The translations under genes and the position numbers were made by a program. This document shows, in pieces, positions 29,706-37,952 of a DNA stretch of 64,000 nt. Within the stretch, counting starts at the first letter, position 1. Each line of letters starts with the position of its first letter. Below the pieces are notes generated by a model that worked only from the letters and a program-made list of their open reading frames with translations, was not told where the DNA came from and did not search any database. The DNA comes from Methylobacterium sp. CB376 (GTDB lineage: Bacteria; Pseudomonadota; Alphaproteobacteria; Rhizobiales; Beijerinckiaceae), in NCBI RefSeq assembly GCF_029714205.1, contig NZ_CP121648.1, forward strand, positions 4,663,001 to 4,727,000, given 5' to 3'.

Positions 29706-31195
29706 CGGATCGTCGAGCGGATCCCCAGGATCGCCGCGTTGCGCAGCCGCTCGCCGGTGGGCGAGCGCGGGTTCACGCCGTTGCCGCCCGGGTGGAAGAC
29801 GTACTGGAAGTCCGGCTGCACGGTGATGCCGGGCGCGATCAGCGCCTGGTAGGTCAGTTCGAGCTGCGCCTCGAAGGCGCGCACCGGCCGCGCGACGCCG
29901 GTCGCCAGGATCGTGTCGAGGTCGAGGCCGCGGATCGATTGCGAGATCCGCGAATAGGACATGCTGAGGCCGACCGTGTCGTCGGAGCGGCCCGGCAGCA
30001 GGCCCTTATAGGCGATGCCGGCATCGACGTAGAAGTCGACGAGGTTGCGGTCGCCGGGCGAGCCGGAGACGCGCACGAAGGCGCTGGCGCCCTCGTCGTT
30101 CTTGTCGGGCTCGCGGAACAGCGTCTGGTCGATGATGCCGTAGATGCCGTCATTGCCGCGGAAGCGCCGGGCGATGCCGGTCGTCGAGGGGTCGGCGAGG
30201 GGCCGGCCCGAATCGTCGAAGCGCGGGCTGTTGAAGCGGCCGAAATGGTACCAGCCGCCCAGCGTGACCGTGCCGGGCTCGTCGATGACCGGGCGCCCGC
30301 GATGGCGGCTGTCGAGGTTGTAGGCGTAGGCCGCCTCGGCGATCAGGAGCGGCGGGTCGCCGAGGCGGAAATTCGTGCCGTACCGGTTGCGCCGCTGCGG
30401 GTCGGGGTCGAGGCCGGGCCGGGCCGGGCCGGCCGGGTCGCCGTCGAAGAGGCCGACCTGAAGCGAGAAGTTCTTGTTCGGCGTGTATTTCGCCCGCACC
30501 GCGGGGGTCGCCAGCGGGTAGGCCGGCCCGCCGCTCGGCAGGTTGATGCCGGTGATGTCCGGCCAGCCATAGGTCGAGTTGACGAACAGGGTCGCGGTCT
30601 GGCTGACCAGGAACTCCGTGTCGGCGGCGATCTGGCCGACCTTGAGGCCCAACTGATCGTCGAACAGCTTCTGCTCGATCCAGAGTTCGTAGAGGCGCGA
30701 GGAGGGCAGCGCCTCGATGCCGCTGACCACGTCGAGGTTGCCGACGTAGTAGCGGGACAGGCCGGTGCCGTGGATCTGGTAGAAGTTGGTGTGGAAGGCG
30801 GCGCCCTTCCAGCCCGCGAGCGTCTCCAGGTCGGCGTCGACCTGGAGATCGAGGCGGCCCTCGTAGATCGCCCCGCGCTTGATCCCGCCCGAGAGGTTGC
30901 CCAGCACCTCTCCGACATAGGTGAGGCTGTACTCGATGCCGCGCTTGGCGAGGAAGCTGCGGATCCCGCCCGGATCGGCGGCGGGTCCGAGCAGCCCCTG
31001 GATCGAGGTCGTGACGTTGGCCGAGGGCTTGGACGAGGTCTCGGGCTGGGCCACCGACGTCTGCGGGTCGCCGCCCGCGCCCTCGGGCAGGGTCGGCGAG
31101 GGCTGCATGGCCGGCGTCGCGACGGACTGGGCAGCGGCACCCGAGCCGAGAGCGGCGCTGGCGAGCAGGGCGGTGAGCCAGGACAGGCGGCGCAT
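29699..31195 (-). CDS. Carbohydrate-selective porin, OprB family
   Basis: Outer-membrane beta-barrel likely passing sugars. The 498-residue product has a signal peptide (1-22), a disordered Pro/Ser segment, then the OprB domain: KRGIEYSLTYVGEVLGN, LAGWKGAAFHTNFYQIHG, LYELWIEQKLFDDQLGLKVGQ, GDPPLLIAEAAYAYN, and a final strand ending in the aromatic residue of RSTIRY, the usual BAM signal. It is monocistronic, with a 361-bp gap upstream shared with the hsp20 gene that contains tandem repeats. Confidence 0.9.
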   Translation of the reverse strand: MRRLSWLTALLASAALGSGAAAQSVATPAMQPSPTLPEGAGGDPQTSVAQPETSSKPSANVTTSIQGLLGPAADPGGIRSFLAKRGIEYSLTYVGEVLGNLSGGIKRGAIYEGRLDLQVDADLETLAGWKGAAFHTNFYQIHGTGLSRYYVGNLDVVSGIEALPSSRLYELWIEQKLFDDQLGLKVGQIAADTEFLVSQTATLFVNSTYGWPDITGINLPSGGPAYPLATPAVRAKYTPNKNFSLQVGLFDGDPAGPARPGLDPDPQRRNRYGTNFRLGDPPLLIAEAAYAYNLDSRHRGRPVIDEPGTVTLGGWYHFGRFNSPRFDDSGRPLADPSTTGIARRFRGNDGIYGIIDQTLFREPDKNDEGASAFVRVSGSPGDRNLVDFYVDAGIAYKGLLPGRSDDTVGLSMSYSRISQSIRGLDLDTILATGVARPVRAFEAQLELTYQALIAPGITVQPDFQYVFHPGGNGVNPRSPTGERLRNAAILGIRSTIRY

Positions 31196-31371
31196 CGGAG
31201 ATCTAACCGGGAGTTGGACCGCCGCGATCGTGGATCGACTGCGACCGGATCAGTTCGGCAGAGCGGTAGCTTGCCCACGGCGCGCTCGCCAGCCTTTCGC
31301 GATTGATCGTGACGGAGGGAATGGCAGATTCCGAGCCGCGTGGCCGCCGCGATACTGCCGCGCTCGGGGGC

Positions 31372-31436
31372 GCCCGCGCCCCTTGCCCGCGCCCCTTGCC
31401 CGCGCCCCTTGACCGCGCCCCTTGCCCACGCCCCTT
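31372..31436. repeat. Five tandem 13-bp GC-rich repeats
   Basis: Five units of GCCCGCGCCCCTT start at 31372, 31385, 31398, 31411 and 31424. The first three are identical; the last two have one substitution each. The array lies in the oprB-hsp20 gap and runs directly into the hsp20 promoter. Confidence 0.9.
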
Positions 31437-31463
31437 GATGGGGCCGGGGCCCCCCGCCATATT
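31434..31463 (+). promoter_or_regulatory. Sigma-32-like heat-shock promoter of hsp20
   Basis: CTTGAT (31434-31439) and CCGCCATATT (31454-31463), 14 bases apart, match the RpoH pattern (CTTGAA, then CCCCATnT). It points at the hsp20 gene, leaving a leader of about 85 bases. Its position before a heat-shock gene supports the call. Confidence 0.6.
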
Positions 31464-31470
31464 GAGGCGG

Positions 31471-31549
31471 CCGGCGGGGTCCCGCCGGTCGCCTGAGCGC
31501 TGCATCCGCGGGCTCACGTCTCGAAGTGCCTCGTCGCAGAAGGGCTTCG
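31471..31549 (+). promoter_or_regulatory. Two-hairpin leader of hsp20, possible RNA thermometer
   Basis: The leader has a very strong hairpin (CCGGCGGG 31471-31478 / CCCGCCGG 31481-31488) and a weaker one near the start codon (CGAAG 31522-31526 / CTTCG 31545-31549) whose 3' arm adjoins the SD-like AGAAGGG (31538-31544). Rhizobial small heat-shock genes often carry ROSE thermometers of this layout; the typical ROSE sequence motif is not clear here. Confidence 0.35.
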
Positions 31550-31556
31550 TTCGTCC

Positions 31557-31991
31557 ATGTCGCGTCCCTCGCCCTTCGGGCACCCGTTTCTCCTCGGCTT
31601 CGACGAGATCGAGCAGGCGCTCGACCGCGTCGCCAAGGCCGCCAACGACGGGTACCCGCCCTACAACATCGAGCGGCTCGCCCGCACCGAGCGGCAGCCG
31701 GAGCGCCTGCGCATCACCCTCGCGGTGGCGGGCTTCACGCGCGACCAGCTCGACGTGACGCTGGAGGAGAGCCAGCTCATCGTCCGCGGTCGCCAGACCG
31801 ACGACAAGAGCCGCACCTTCCTGCATCGCGGCATCGCCGCGCGGCAGTTCCAGCGCGCCTTCCTCCTCGCCGACGGCATGGAGGTGCTGGGCGCGGACCT
31901 GTCGAACGGGCTGCTCTCGATCGATCTCGTCCGGCCGGAGCCGGAGCGGATCGTGCGACGGATCGACATCGCCTCGCGCGACGTTGAGTGA
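31557..31991 (+). CDS. Small heat-shock protein, Hsp20/IbpA family
   Basis: ATP-independent holdase that binds unfolding proteins. The 144-residue product has a short N-terminal arm (LGFDEIEQALDRVAKA), then an alpha-crystallin domain (about 40-130) with YPPYNIERL, LRITLAVAGFTRDQLDVTLEESQLIVRG, RGIAARQFQRAFLLAD and a C-terminal extension. The class A (rhizobial IbpA-like) pattern is clear. Upstream are a sigma-32-like promoter and a structured leader. A DUF1150 gene follows 85 bp later, a recurrent pair in Rhizobiales. Confidence 0.94.
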   Translation: MSRPSPFGHPFLLGFDEIEQALDRVAKAANDGYPPYNIERLARTERQPERLRITLAVAGFTRDQLDVTLEESQLIVRGRQTDDKSRTFLHRGIAARQFQRAFLLADGMEVLGADLSNGLLSIDLVRPEPERIVRRIDIASRDVE

Positions 31992-32076
31992 GCCGCGTCC
32001 TCACCCCTGGTCGCCGGGCTGCCGCGGGGCCCGCGCCGAACCCCACGCTCTGCCACGTCCCGAAGGAGGGCGAACC

Positions 32077-32328
32077 ATGACCGACCGGAACCCGACCATC
32101 GATCCCACCGCGCTCGCCGCCCTCGGCGAGGGCCACGTCGCCTACGTGCGGCCGATGACCGCCGACGACGTGAAGCGCCTGTTTCCCCAGGCGCCCGACC
32201 TCACCCCCGGCCTGAACCTGTTCGCGCTCCTGTCCGCGAGCGGGGCGCCGATCCTGCTCACCGACAGCCGCGACGCCGCGATCGCCAATGCCTGGGCGCA
32301 CGACCTCCAGGCGGTGAGCGTGCACTGA
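32077..32328 (+). CDS. DUF1150 family protein
   Basis: The 83-residue product has ALGEGHVAYVRPMTADDVKRLFP, then GLNLFALLSASGAPILLTDSRDAAIANAW, the DUF1150 pattern. ATG 32077 follows a strong GGAGG. It is a soluble protein of unknown function that recurrently sits beside hsp20 in Rhizobiales, so a link to the heat-shock response is plausible but unproven. Its stop is about 60 bp from the convergent alpha/beta hydrolase gene. Confidence 0.85.
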   Translation: MTDRNPTIDPTALAALGEGHVAYVRPMTADDVKRLFPQAPDLTPGLNLFALLSASGAPILLTDSRDAAIANAWAHDLQAVSVH

Positions 32329-32388
32329 GCGGCGGGCCGGCCGGCGGCTCCCGGGACCGGCCTCCCGGTCCCGGAGCGCCGCCTGCCC

Positions 32389-33147
32389 TCAGGCGATCCC
32401 CTCCACCGCCGCGATCAGCCGCGCGAGGCTCGCCGGGTCGGAGAGCCTGTGGTCGCCCTCCTTGATGAGGGTCAGCACCACGCCCCGCTCCGGCAGCGCC
32501 TCCACGAGCCGCATCGCGTGCGCCCAGGGGACGTCCGGGTCGGCCATGCCCTGCAGGATGTGGACCGGGCAGCCCGGGTCGATCGGGCCGCCGAGCAGCA
32601 GGTGGCGGCGGCCATCCTCGATCAGGGCGCGGGTCACCGGCGTCGGCTCGGGCGAGTAGGCGGAGTCGCGCCGCCACACGCCCTCGCGCGTGATCCGCGC
32701 GCGGATCTCCTCCGGCAGCCGCTCCCAGATCAGCGCCTCGGTGAAGTCGGTCGCCGGCGCGATCAGCACGAGCCCGGCCGGCCGGACCCGCTTCGCCGCG
32801 AGCAGCGCGACCCAGCCGCCCATCGAGGAGCCGACCAGGATCGGCCGCTCGGGCGCGAAGCGGGCGATCGCCGCCTCCGCGTCGGCGAGCCAGTCGGAGA
32901 TGGTGAAGGCGGCGAAATCCCCTTCCGATTCCCCGTGGCCGCCGTAATCGAACCGCAGGAAGGCCCGGCCCGTCCGCGCCGCCCAGGCGTCGATCGCCTC
33001 GGCCTTGGTGGCCCGCATGTCGGAGCGGAACCCGCCGAGCCAGACGACCGGCGGCCCCTTGCCGTCGCGCGGGATCGTCGCGATCTGGCGGGTGGCGCCG
33101 TTCCGAACGACCGGGATCAGGGTGGCGGCGGGGGAGGGAAGGGTCAT
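32389..33147 (-). CDS. Alpha/beta hydrolase
   Basis: Probable serine esterase or thioesterase of about 252 residues. It has VVWLGGFRSDM (oxyanion region), FLRFDYGGHGESEGDF, the nucleophile elbow GSSMGGW (Ser near residue 100), Asp in GMADPDVPW and His in EGDHRLS, a complete Ser-Asp-His triad. No signal peptide is seen. It resembles the ABHD10/prolyl-oligopeptidase-like hydrolases common in alphaproteobacteria; the substrate is unknown. The start at 33147 (MTLPSPAATLIPV) is chosen over the upstream frame, which is noise. Confidence 0.88.
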   Translation of the reverse strand: MTLPSPAATLIPVVRNGATRQIATIPRDGKGPPVVWLGGFRSDMRATKAEAIDAWAARTGRAFLRFDYGGHGESEGDFAAFTISDWLADAEAAIARFAPERPILVGSSMGGWVALLAAKRVRPAGLVLIAPATDFTEALIWERLPEEIRARITREGVWRRDSAYSPEPTPVTRALIEDGRRHLLLGGPIDPGCPVHILQGMADPDVPWAHAMRLVEALPERGVVLTLIKEGDHRLSDPASLARLIAAVEGIA

Positions 33148-33215
33148 CGCGGGGCGGTCTCTCCGGGGGCGAGCGTTTACAGATCCGAAATACGATCGGG
33201 AGAAGGTCTCGGACC

Positions 33216-34550
33216 ATGCTCGGCGTGACCGAACCTCTAGATCAGGGAGCGCGAATGGGCGCAACGGCCGCGCACAGGGAGGCGGACATCGGAGGATCGC
33301 GAGCCAGGACCTGGAGCCCCGCGCCGCCGAGCCAGGCCGCCTCCTTCCGGGCCTCCACGCAGCACCCGCTCGCGGGGGCGACCATCCTGCAGATCATCCC
33401 CGAACTCGACGCCGGGGGCGCGGAGCGCACCACGGTCGACGTGGCGGCGGCCCTGGCGGCGATCGGCGCGCGGGCGCTGGTCGCCACCGAGGGCGGGCGG
33501 CTCGTCGGGGAGCTGCAGGCGAAGGGCGGGATCTGGGTGCCGTTCCCGGCCCGCACCAAGAACCCCTTCGCGATGGCGGTGAATGTCGGGCGCCTCGTCC
33601 GGCTCTGCCGGGCCGAGGGCGTGCGCATCGTCCATGCCCGCTCCCGCGCCCCGGCCTGGGTCGCCCTCGGCGCCCGGCGGCGACTCGGCCTGCCGCTGGT
33701 CACGACCTATCACGGCAGCTACTCGGGCCGCACGCCGGTCAAGCAATTCTACAACTCGGTGATGGCCCGCGGCGACGCCGTCATCGCCAACTCGCACTAC
33801 ACGGCGGAGTTGATCCGCTCGGCGCATCCGCAGGCGCGCCCGGAGCGGATCCGGGTGATCCACCGCGGCACCGACCTCGCGGCCTTCTCGGCGGCGCAGG
33901 TCGGGCCCGGGCGGGTCGAGGCCCTGCGCCGGGCCTGGGGCGTCGCCCCGCACGAGCGGATCGTGCTGCTGGCCGCCCGGCTCACCGCCTGGAAGGGCCA
34001 GCGCGTCCTGATCGAGGCGGCGGCCGCCCTGCGCGCCAGGGGCATGAGGGACTTCGCCGTGGTCCTGGCGGGCGACGCGCAGGGCCGGGCCGCCTACGAG
34101 CGCGAACTCGACGCGCTCGTCGCCGCGCACAACCTCGGCAGCGTCGTCCGGCGGGTCGGCCACTGCGCCGACATGCCGGCGGCGTTGCGGGCGGCCTCCG
34201 TGGTGGCGGTGCCCTCGACGGCGCCCGAGGCCTTCGGCCGCGCCGCCGTCGAGGCCCAGGCGATCGGCACGCCGGTGGTGGTCTCGGATCTCGGCGCGGT
34301 GCGCGAGACCGTGCTGGCGCCGCCCGAAGTCGCCGCCGCCGAGCGGACCGGCTGGCGCGTGCCGGCCGGGGAGGTGGAGCCCCTCGCGGAGGCGATCGCC
34401 GAGATGCTCCAGCTCGGCGCCAGCGCCCGCGACGCGCTCGCCCGCCGCGCCCGCCGCCACGTGGAGCAGAATTTCTCGCTCGAGCGCATGACCGCCGCCA
34501 CGCTGGAAGTCTATGCCGCTCTCCTGGCCGCGCCGGAGGCCCCGGTCTAG
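33216..34550 (+). CDS. Glycosyltransferase family 4 protein
   Basis: GT-B fold glycosyltransferase, probably for surface polysaccharide. The 444-residue product has an untypical N-terminal 50 residues, then TILQIIPELDAGGAERTTVDVA, HARSRAPAWVA, TTYHGSYSG, DAVIANSHYTAELI, VIHRGTDLAAF, and the donor-binding part RLTAWKGQRVLIEA and APEAFGRAAVEAQAIGTPVV, including the EX7E-like stretch. It stands alone between an alpha/beta hydrolase and infC, not in a polysaccharide cluster. The true start may be downstream of 33216, for instance ATG 33255. Confidence 0.88.
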   Translation: MLGVTEPLDQGARMGATAAHREADIGGSRARTWSPAPPSQAASFRASTQHPLAGATILQIIPELDAGGAERTTVDVAAALAAIGARALVATEGGRLVGELQAKGGIWVPFPARTKNPFAMAVNVGRLVRLCRAEGVRIVHARSRAPAWVALGARRRLGLPLVTTYHGSYSGRTPVKQFYNSVMARGDAVIANSHYTAELIRSAHPQARPERIRVIHRGTDLAAFSAAQVGPGRVEALRRAWGVAPHERIVLLAARLTAWKGQRVLIEAAAALRARGMRDFAVVLAGDAQGRAAYERELDALVAAHNLGSVVRRVGHCADMPAALRAASVVAVPSTAPEAFGRAAVEAQAIGTPVVVSDLGAVRETVLAPPEVAAAERTGWRVPAGEVEPLAEAIAEMLQLGASARDALARRARRHVEQNFSLERMTAATLEVYAALLAAPEAPV

Positions 34551-34766
34551 GCCGGAGGACGGATCGACCGCGGCTTCCTCGGACCGACGATGCTTCGGAA
34601 TCACCCGATCGCAACCAAGTTCCCTTCCGGCGAGTTGACATCTCGCGCGGTTTAGCCAAGGTGCCGCAGTTCACACGAGTGTGTCCGCGCCTCGCCCCAC
34701 CGTCTCCCCTGGATGTCAGGGCCGGGCCGGCGAGCCGACCGCTGCAGCAATGAGGAGATACCAGCC

Positions 34767-35309
34767 ATTCGCAGACCTATGAGAGCCATGCCGGCCCCGC
34801 AGAAGGACGGGCCGCGCGCCAACCGGGACATCCGCGGCGTTCGTGAAGTTCAGCTCATCGACGAGACCGGACAGAATCGCGGAGTCATGGGCTTCTTCGA
34901 CGCGCTGCAGGTCGCGGAGGAAGCGGGGCTCGACCTCGTCGAGATCGCCCCGAACTCCACCCCGCCGGTCTGCAAGCTCCTCGACTATGGCCGCTACCGC
35001 TTCAACGAACAGAAGAAGCAGGCCGAGGCGCGCAAGCGTCAGAAGACGGTCGAGGTCAAGGAGATCAAGCTCCGGCCCGGCATCGACAAGCACGACTACG
35101 ACGTCAAGATGAAGGCCGTGCAACGGTTCTTCGAGGAAGGCGACAAGGTCAAGGTGACGCTGCGGTTCCGCGGGCGCGAGATGGCGCACCAGGATCTCGG
35201 CCTGCGCCTGCTCGAACGCGTCAAGGCGGAGACGCAGGAGATCGCCAAGGTCGAGAGCGAGCCGCAACTCGAAGGTCGCCAGATGATCATGATCCTGGCG
35301 CCGCGCTGA
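34767..35309 (+). CDS. infC: Translation initiation factor IF-3 (ATT start codon)
   Basis: Binds the 30S subunit and rejects non-canonical start codons. Beginning at ATT 34767 the product is 180 residues, the same length as E. coli IF-3, with the N-domain ([29 protein letters not shown]) and C-domain ([30 protein letters not shown]). An AGGAG (34753-34757) ends 9 bases before the ATT. The next candidate, ATG 34779, has poorer spacing. An AUU start is the known device by which IF-3 represses its own translation. It is followed by a terminator and amn, not by rpmI-rplT. Confidence 0.95.
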   Translation: MRRPMRAMPAPQKDGPRANRDIRGVREVQLIDETGQNRGVMGFFDALQVAEEAGLDLVEIAPNSTPPVCKLLDYGRYRFNEQKKQAEARKRQKTVEVKEIKLRPGIDKHDYDVKMKAVQRFFEEGDKVKVTLRFRGREMAHQDLGLRLLERVKAETQEIAKVESEPQLEGRQMIMILAPR

Positions 35310-35387
35310 GCGCGGGCGCTTGGCCGCGCCGAGCGCGGATGCCGGCCGCGCCGGGCGTGGACGCCTGATCGCCCGCCTTCGCAGGGC

Positions 35388-35416
35388 ACCCGGGAGGCTC
35401 GCCTCGCCGGGTTTTT
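35388..35416 (+). terminator. Rho-independent terminator of infC
   Basis: ACCCGG (35388-35393) with CCGGGT (35407-35412), and inner GAGGC/GCCTC with a two-base loop and one bulged G, followed by TTTTT (35412-35416). It is the clearest intrinsic terminator in the window and separates infC from amn. Confidence 0.8.
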
Positions 35417-35582
35417 CGGCGTGGGCCTCCGACGACCGCCTTCCGGCCACCGGGCGGCCTTGCCTTCGGGCCGGGGCTGCCGCAACACGGGGGCGGGGAC
35501 CGGCGGCCCCGGGCCCCCGGGAGGCCGCCCGGCCTGCGCAGCGGAGGGCCGCACGATCGTGTTCGCCGACGAACTGAGACCG

Positions 35583-37040
35583 ATGGAGACGGTGGCCGAG
35601 CCGGAAACGGCCGTCGACCGCCTCGCCGCCCTGCACGCCTCCGCGGTGGAGAGCCTCAAGGCCGCCCTCGGGCGCTTCCTGAAGGACGGGGTGCCGCCCC
35701 ACGCCGCCGAGCGCCTGAGCTTCCGCTACCCGGAACTGCGCCTGACCTACCGGCCGACCGGCCCGATGCCGCGGATCAAGCGGGCCACCGCCAAGTTTCA
35801 GGGGCCGGGCATCTACGCCACCACGGTGACGCAGCCCGCCCATTTCCGCGCCTACCTGCTGGAGCAGCTGCGCCCCCTCGTGGCCGATTACGGCGCCACG
35901 ATCGAGGTCGGCCTGAGCGCCCAGGAGATCCCCTACCCGTACGTCGTCGAGCCCGGGGCCGAGCTGAGCCGGGGCGAGCAGACCTCGAGCGAGCTCGCCC
36001 GCGCCTTCCCGACCCCGATGCTCTCCACGGTCGGCGACGAGATCGCGGACGGGCTCTGGCTGGAGGCCGGCGACGAGCCGCGGCCGCTGGCTCTGTTCGA
36101 CGGGCCGCGCGTCGACTACTCGCTGCGGCGCCTCGTCCACTATACCGGGGCGGATTGGCGGGCGATCCAGCCCTGGATCCTCCTCACCAACTACCACCGC
36201 TACGTCGATCAGTTCGTCCGCGTCGGGCTGCGCACGCTCGCCGAGGCGCCCGAGCGCTACGAGCGGCTGGTCCTGCCCGGGGGCGTGTCGGTCACCGCCG
36301 AGGAGGCGAGGGAGGCCGATCCGGGCGCGCTCATCGCGGCCTCCCCCTGGCACCGGTTCCAGATGCCCGCCTACCATCTCGTGGCCCGCGACGGGCAGGG
36401 CACCACGCTCGTCAATATCGGGGTCGGTCCCTCGAACGCGAAGACCATCACCGACCACCTCGCCGTCCTGCGCCCGCATTGCTGGCTCATGGTCGGCCAT
36501 TGCGGCGGGTTGCGGCAGTCGCAGACCATCGGCGACTACGTGCTGGCGCACGGCTACCTGCGCCGCGACCGCATCCTCGACGAGCTCGTGCCGCCGGACG
36601 TGCCGATCCCGGCCCTGGCGGAGGTGCAGGTGGCGCTCCAGGAGGCCGCCGCCGCCGTGACCGGCGAGCGCGTCGAGGCGCTCAAGCGCCGGCTGCGCAC
36701 CGGCACCGTCGTGACCTACGACGACCGGAACTGGGAGTTGCGCTGGTCGCAGGAGCGGCGGCGCATCAACCTCTCGCGGGCGATCGGCGTCGACATGGAG
36801 AGCGGCACCATCGCGGCCCAGGGCTACCGGCTGCGCGTGCCCTACGGGACGCTGCTCTGCATCTCCGACAAGCCGCTCCACGGGGAGATCAAGCTCCCGG
36901 GGGCCGCCAACGCCTTCTACGAGCGGGCGGTGGGCGAGCACCTGCTGATCGGCCTCGCCACCCTCGACCTGCTGCGCCGCGACCGCGGCCGGCTCCACTC
37001 GCGCAAGCTCAGGAGCTTCGACGAGCCGCCGTTCCGCTGA
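35583..37040 (+). CDS. amn: AMP nucleosidase
   Basis: Splits AMP to adenine and ribose 5-phosphate, helping to control the adenylate pool. From ATG 35583 the product is 485 residues, almost the size of E. coli Amn (484). The N-terminal Amn-specific domain (FRYPELRLTYRPTGP, YATTVTQPAHFRAYL) precedes a nucleoside-phosphorylase-like domain with NIGVGPSNAKTITDHLAVLRP, VGHCGGLRQSQ, GYLRRDRILD and VDMESGTIAAQGYR. The frame is open from 35421, but that part is Gly/Pro/Arg noise overlapping the terminator region. It converges on moeB with a 32-bp overlap of coding sequence. Confidence 0.93.
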   Translation: METVAEPETAVDRLAALHASAVESLKAALGRFLKDGVPPHAAERLSFRYPELRLTYRPTGPMPRIKRATAKFQGPGIYATTVTQPAHFRAYLLEQLRPLVADYGATIEVGLSAQEIPYPYVVEPGAELSRGEQTSSELARAFPTPMLSTVGDEIADGLWLEAGDEPRPLALFDGPRVDYSLRRLVHYTGADWRAIQPWILLTNYHRYVDQFVRVGLRTLAEAPERYERLVLPGGVSVTAEEAREADPGALIAASPWHRFQMPAYHLVARDGQGTTLVNIGVGPSNAKTITDHLAVLRPHCWLMVGHCGGLRQSQTIGDYVLAHGYLRRDRILDELVPPDVPIPALAEVQVALQEAAAAVTGERVEALKRRLRTGTVVTYDDRNWELRWSQERRRINLSRAIGVDMESGTIAAQGYRLRVPYGTLLCISDKPLHGEIKLPGAANAFYERAVGEHLLIGLATLDLLRRDRGRLHSRKLRSFDEPPFR

Positions 37041-37800
37041 GCGGGTTGTCCGGGTCGTAGGCGTAGGACAGGGTCTCGAAGCGCAGCGAGCGGGCATCGA
37101 CCATGAGCAGGCGCCCGACCAGCCCCTCGCCGAAGCCCGTCACCTCCCGGATCACCTCGAGCGCCATCATCGAGCCCATCAGCCCGGCGAGCGCCCCGAT
37201 CACGCCGGCCTCGGCGCAGGTCGGCACCGCGCCCGCGGGCGGCGGCTCGGGGAAGAGGCAGCGATAGGTCGGGTTCGGGCGCCCGTCCGGCCCGGTCTCG
37301 TGGGCCCGGATCGTGGTGAGCGACCCGTCGAACTGCCCGAGCGCCGCCGTGACGAGGGGCTTCCCCTGGCGGAAACAGGCGTCCGAGACCGCGTAGCGGG
37401 TCGCGAAATTGTCCGACCCGTCCGCCACGAGGTCGTAGGCGCCGACGAGGCGATCGGAATTGTCGGTGCTCAGCCGCGTCGCATGCGTCTCGACCCGCAC
37501 GTGCGGGTTGAGGCGCGCCACCGCAGCGGCGGCGCTCTCGACTTTCGGGCGCCCGAGGTCGGGCGTGCCGTGGATCACCTGCCGCTGCAGGTTGGAGAGC
37601 GACACCGCGTCGTCGTCCACGATCCCGATCGTGCCGAGGCCGGCCGCGGCGAGGTACTGGATCAGCGGCGCGCCGAGCCCGCCCGCGCCGACCACCAGCA
37701 CCCGCGCGGCCTTCAGCCGCGCCTGGCCCGGCCCGCCGACGTCGCGCAGCACGATGTGGCGCGCGTAGCGCTCGATCTCGTCGGGGCTGAGGCTGGTCAT
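37009..37800 (-). CDS. moeB: HesA/MoeB/ThiF-family adenylyltransferase
   Basis: E1-like enzyme that adenylates the C-terminal Gly of MoaD (or ThiS) for sulfur transfer. The 263-residue product has [19 protein letters not shown], the ATP-binding [29 protein letters not shown], and [10 protein letters not shown]. The two CxxC pairs that hold zinc in E. coli MoeB are missing: [11 protein letters not shown] has one Cys and the C-terminal pair is replaced by [16 protein letters not shown] carries the only other notable Cys. MoeB is the likely name, but a ThiF role is possible. Confidence 0.85.
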   Translation of the reverse strand: MTSLSPDEIERYARHIVLRDVGGPGQARLKAARVLVVGAGGLGAPLIQYLAAAGLGTIGIVDDDAVSLSNLQRQVIHGTPDLGRPKVESAAAAVARLNPHVRVETHATRLSTDNSDRLVGAYDLVADGSDNFATRYAVSDACFRQGKPLVTAALGQFDGSLTTIRAHETGPDGRPNPTYRCLFPEPPPAGAVPTCAEAGVIGALAGLMGSMMALEVIREVTGFGEGLVGRLLMVDARSLRFETLSYAYDPDNPLSGTAARRSS

Positions 37801-37952
37801 CTGCGCGCGTCGCTCCCGGGCCGTCCCTCGGCCGGACCCGCACCGGCTCTCTCCCGAGCACTAACCCCTTGCCGGCCGCCCCGGAAGGTCCGCGTTTGCA
37901 TCCCGGTCCCGCGCCGCTTAAGGGGCGGCCTTCGCCACCGACGGGGCCGCCC

